From: Streptomyces tardus | Lineage (GTDB): Bacteria; Actinomycetota; Actinomycetes; Streptomycetales; Streptomycetaceae | Direction: 5' to 3' | Length of the DNA stretch: 63,557 nucleotides | Assembly: GCF_018101125.2 (NCBI RefSeq) | Contig: NZ_JAELVF020000001.1 | Location: forward strand, 2,482,518-2,546,074 | Part shown: piece by piece, positions 61,997-63,557 of the stretch | Numbering within the stretch: position 1 is the first letter of the stretch | How the letters are laid out: each line of letters starts with the position of its first letter | Program-made: the position numbers and the translations under genes | Notes under the pieces: model-generated | What the model was told of the DNA's origin: nothing | Database searches by the model: none | The model's input: the letters and a program-made list of their open reading frames with translations, nothing else

Positions 61997-63550
61997 CTAC
62001 CGGCGGAGCAGTTCGCGGGCGATCCGCTCCGCCCGGGTGCGGGCCGTCGCGCCGAGGCCGACGCGGGTACGGCGGTCCAGCAGGTCGGACACGTCCAGCG
62101 CGCCCTCGCGGCGCACCGCGTACCGCAGTTCCGCGCCGATCGTCTCCACGCCGTCCGCGACCGGTCGCAGCAGCTCCGGCTCGCCCTCGGCCTCAGCCAG
62201 TACGTCGACGGCCTCCACGCCGTACCGGCCCACCAGCCGAGGGGGCGCGGCGACCCGTGCGAGCGTCGGGCGGTCGGCCGCTCCGACCAGCGGCAGCCGC
62301 CGGGTGCGGCAGGGTCCGGCCGCGAGGGGGCGGCCCGCCTGCTCCGCCCGGGCGAGGGCGGCGTCCAGGGCGTCCTCGGCCATCCGCCGGTAGGTGGTCA
62401 GCTTGCCGCCCACCACCGACACCAGCCCGTCCCGGCCGGTGATCACGGCGTGCTTGCGCGAGACGTCGGCGGTACGGCCGGAACCGCTGTCCAGCAGGGG
62501 GCGCAGCCCCGCGAAGGTGCCCAGGAGGTCCTCGCGCGCGAGCGGTTGGTGCAGGGCGGTGTTGAGCGTGGCCAGCAGGAAGTCGATCTCGTCGTCGGTG
62601 GCGTGCGGCACGTCCGGGATCTCGCCGGGCGCCTCCTCGTCGGTGAGTCCGACGTACACCCGGCGCTCGGGGGCGGGCAGCGCGAAGACGAAACGGTTCG
62701 TCTCGCCCGGCACCGGCACCGTGAGCCCGGCGGTGAGCGGGCCGAACACCTCCTGGGAGAAGACCAGATGGGCGCCCCTGCTCGGCCGCAGCCCGATGTC
62801 GGGGGCGACTTGGCCGGCCCAGACCCCGGCCGCGTTGATCACCGTACGCGCGTTCAACTGCGCTGTCTCGCCGGTGAGTTCGTCGCGCAGCACCGCGCCG
62901 CCGCCGGTGACGTCGGTGGCGGCGCAGCGGGTCAGCACCCGTGCGCCGTATGCCGCCGCGGTGCGCGCGAGGGCGACCACCAGTCGTACGTCGTCGGAGA
63001 GCTGGCCGTCCCAGAACGCCAGTCCGCCGCGCAGACCCGACCGCGCAACCCCGGGGGCGTACTCCAGCACCCGCTCGGCCCGAAGTCGTCGCGAACGCGG
63101 CAGGCTGGCGGCGGAGGTGCGGGCGGCGATCCGCAGCGCGTCACCGGCCAGGAAACCGGCCCGCACCAGCGCCGCGTTCGGCCGGCTGACACCCGGCAGC
63201 AGCGGCATCACCTGCGGAAGCGCACGGACCAGGTGCGGGGCGGTGTGCTCGATCAGCACACCGCGCTCGACCGCGCTCTCGTGGGCGATCCCCACGCTGC
63301 CGGAGGCCAGGTAGCGCAGCCCGCCGTGCACCAGCTTCGAGCTCCAGCGGCTGGTGCCGAAGGCGAGGTCGTGCTTCTCGGCGAGGACGACCGACAGTCC
63401 GCGCGAGGCTGCGTCCAGGGCGATGCCGGCACCCGTCACGCCGCCCCCGACGACCAGCAGGTCGACCGGTTCGGTGGCCGGCAGCTCGGACCATTCCCGG
63501 CTGCGGCGCGCGGAGTTGAGGTCGGCGGAGTGCGGACGGGCGGTGGTCAC
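61997..63550 (-). CDS. glpD: Glycerol-3-phosphate dehydrogenase GlpD
   Basis: 517-aa FAD-dependent, membrane-peripheral dehydrogenase oxidising glycerol-3-phosphate to dihydroxyacetone phosphate. The FAD motif is LLVVGGGVTGAGIALDAASRGL (about 31-52); other family motifs are GTSRWSSKLVHGGLRYLASG, RGGLAFWDGQLSDDVRLV, NAAGVWAGQVAPDIGLRPSRGAHLV, GLRPLLDSG and VSVVGGKLTTYRRMAEDALD. The GTG at 63550 starts just inside the right edge of the window, so upstream neighbours such as glpK and glpF cannot be seen. Confidence 0.94.
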   Translation of the reverse strand: MTTARPHSADLNSARRSREWSELPATEPVDLLVVGGGVTGAGIALDAASRGLSVVLAEKHDLAFGTSRWSSKLVHGGLRYLASGSVGIAHESAVERGVLIEHTAPHLVRALPQVMPLLPGVSRPNAALVRAGFLAGDALRIAARTSAASLPRSRRLRAERVLEYAPGVARSGLRGGLAFWDGQLSDDVRLVVALARTAAAYGARVLTRCAATDVTGGGAVLRDELTGETAQLNARTVINAAGVWAGQVAPDIGLRPSRGAHLVFSQEVFGPLTAGLTVPVPGETNRFVFALPAPERRVYVGLTDEEAPGEIPDVPHATDDEIDFLLATLNTALHQPLAREDLLGTFAGLRPLLDSGSGRTADVSRKHAVITGRDGLVSVVGGKLTTYRRMAEDALDAALARAEQAGRPLAAGPCRTRRLPLVGAADRPTLARVAAPPRLVGRYGVEAVDVLAEAEGEPELLRPVADGVETIGAELRYAVRREGALDVSDLLDRRTRVGLGATARTRAERIARELLRR

Positions 63551-63557
63551 GACTCGG

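Overview
The window reads as a chromosome segment from a Streptomyces-like actinomycete. It is very GC-rich by inspection, uses GTG and even TTG starts freely, has strong GGAGG ribosome sites next to several leaderless-looking genes (a TANNNT hexamer 6-7 nt before the start), and carries actinomycete markers: the ergothioneine operon egtABCD, a RamB-type regulator beside aceA/aceB, a SigE-family ECF sigma factor, DUF3048 and SpoIIE-type proteins. No tRNA, rRNA, CRISPR array, IS element or phage module was seen.

Layout. 1-6.7 kb: epoxide hydrolase (cut by the window edge), AlkZ-like winged-helix protein, streptogramin-lyase-like propeller, a 39-aa membrane protein, a secreted GH5 cellulase with a readable promoter, and a NUDIX hydrolase. 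6.8-9.1 kb: an ECF sigma gene between two genes whose products share one extracellular domain, one membrane-anchored and one secreted. 9.2-21 kb: mixed small enzymes and regulators (cupin, LLM flavin oxidoreductase, LysR/TauE pair, DinB-like, PanE-like, TetR with an NmrA-like target broken by a frameshift). 21.7-25.5 kb: an alaS-tsaD operon whose sequences and neighbours do not match the usual Streptomyces housekeeping copies. 26-28.9 kb: MarR regulator and MMPL exporter, divergent over paired operators. 29-30.9 kb: a tightly coupled three-gene operon (soluble protein, three-pass membrane protein, solute-binding lipoprotein) in which the first two proteins share a Gly/Asn-rich motif resembling bacterial amyloid-signalling sequences; this is the best candidate for an undescribed system. 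31.3-36.7 kb: glyoxylate shunt (ramB, aceA, aceB). 37-43 kb: cell-wall hydrolase, XRE/methionine aminopeptidase pair over a long palindrome, and a molybdate module (HTH-TOBE regulator, modA, fused modBC). 43.4-47.3 kb: F420/PPOX oxidoreductase, a guanidine-III riboswitch with its Gdx exporter, a frameshifted Ser/Thr kinase and a divergent SUMF1-like protein. 47.6-52.9 kb: egtABCD. 53-63.5 kb: SRPBCC protein, GH16 glucanase, MreB-like protein, ABC exporter, DUF3048 protein, GAF-SpoIIE phosphatase and glpD.

Sequence integrity. Two conserved genes (NmrA-like near 19.82 kb, kinase near 46.11 kb) each carry one frameshift. Two places hold mosaic duplications: 49.08-49.64 kb inside egtB, and 56.2-57.0 kb, where inverted copies of the mreB-like 5' end and the ABC-transporter 3' end lie back to back. 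Both mosaics switch at CCGTACGG palindromes, and removing 499 bp from the first restores a perfect egtB frame. Assembly or amplification chimeras are the simplest explanation, so gene models there are provisional.
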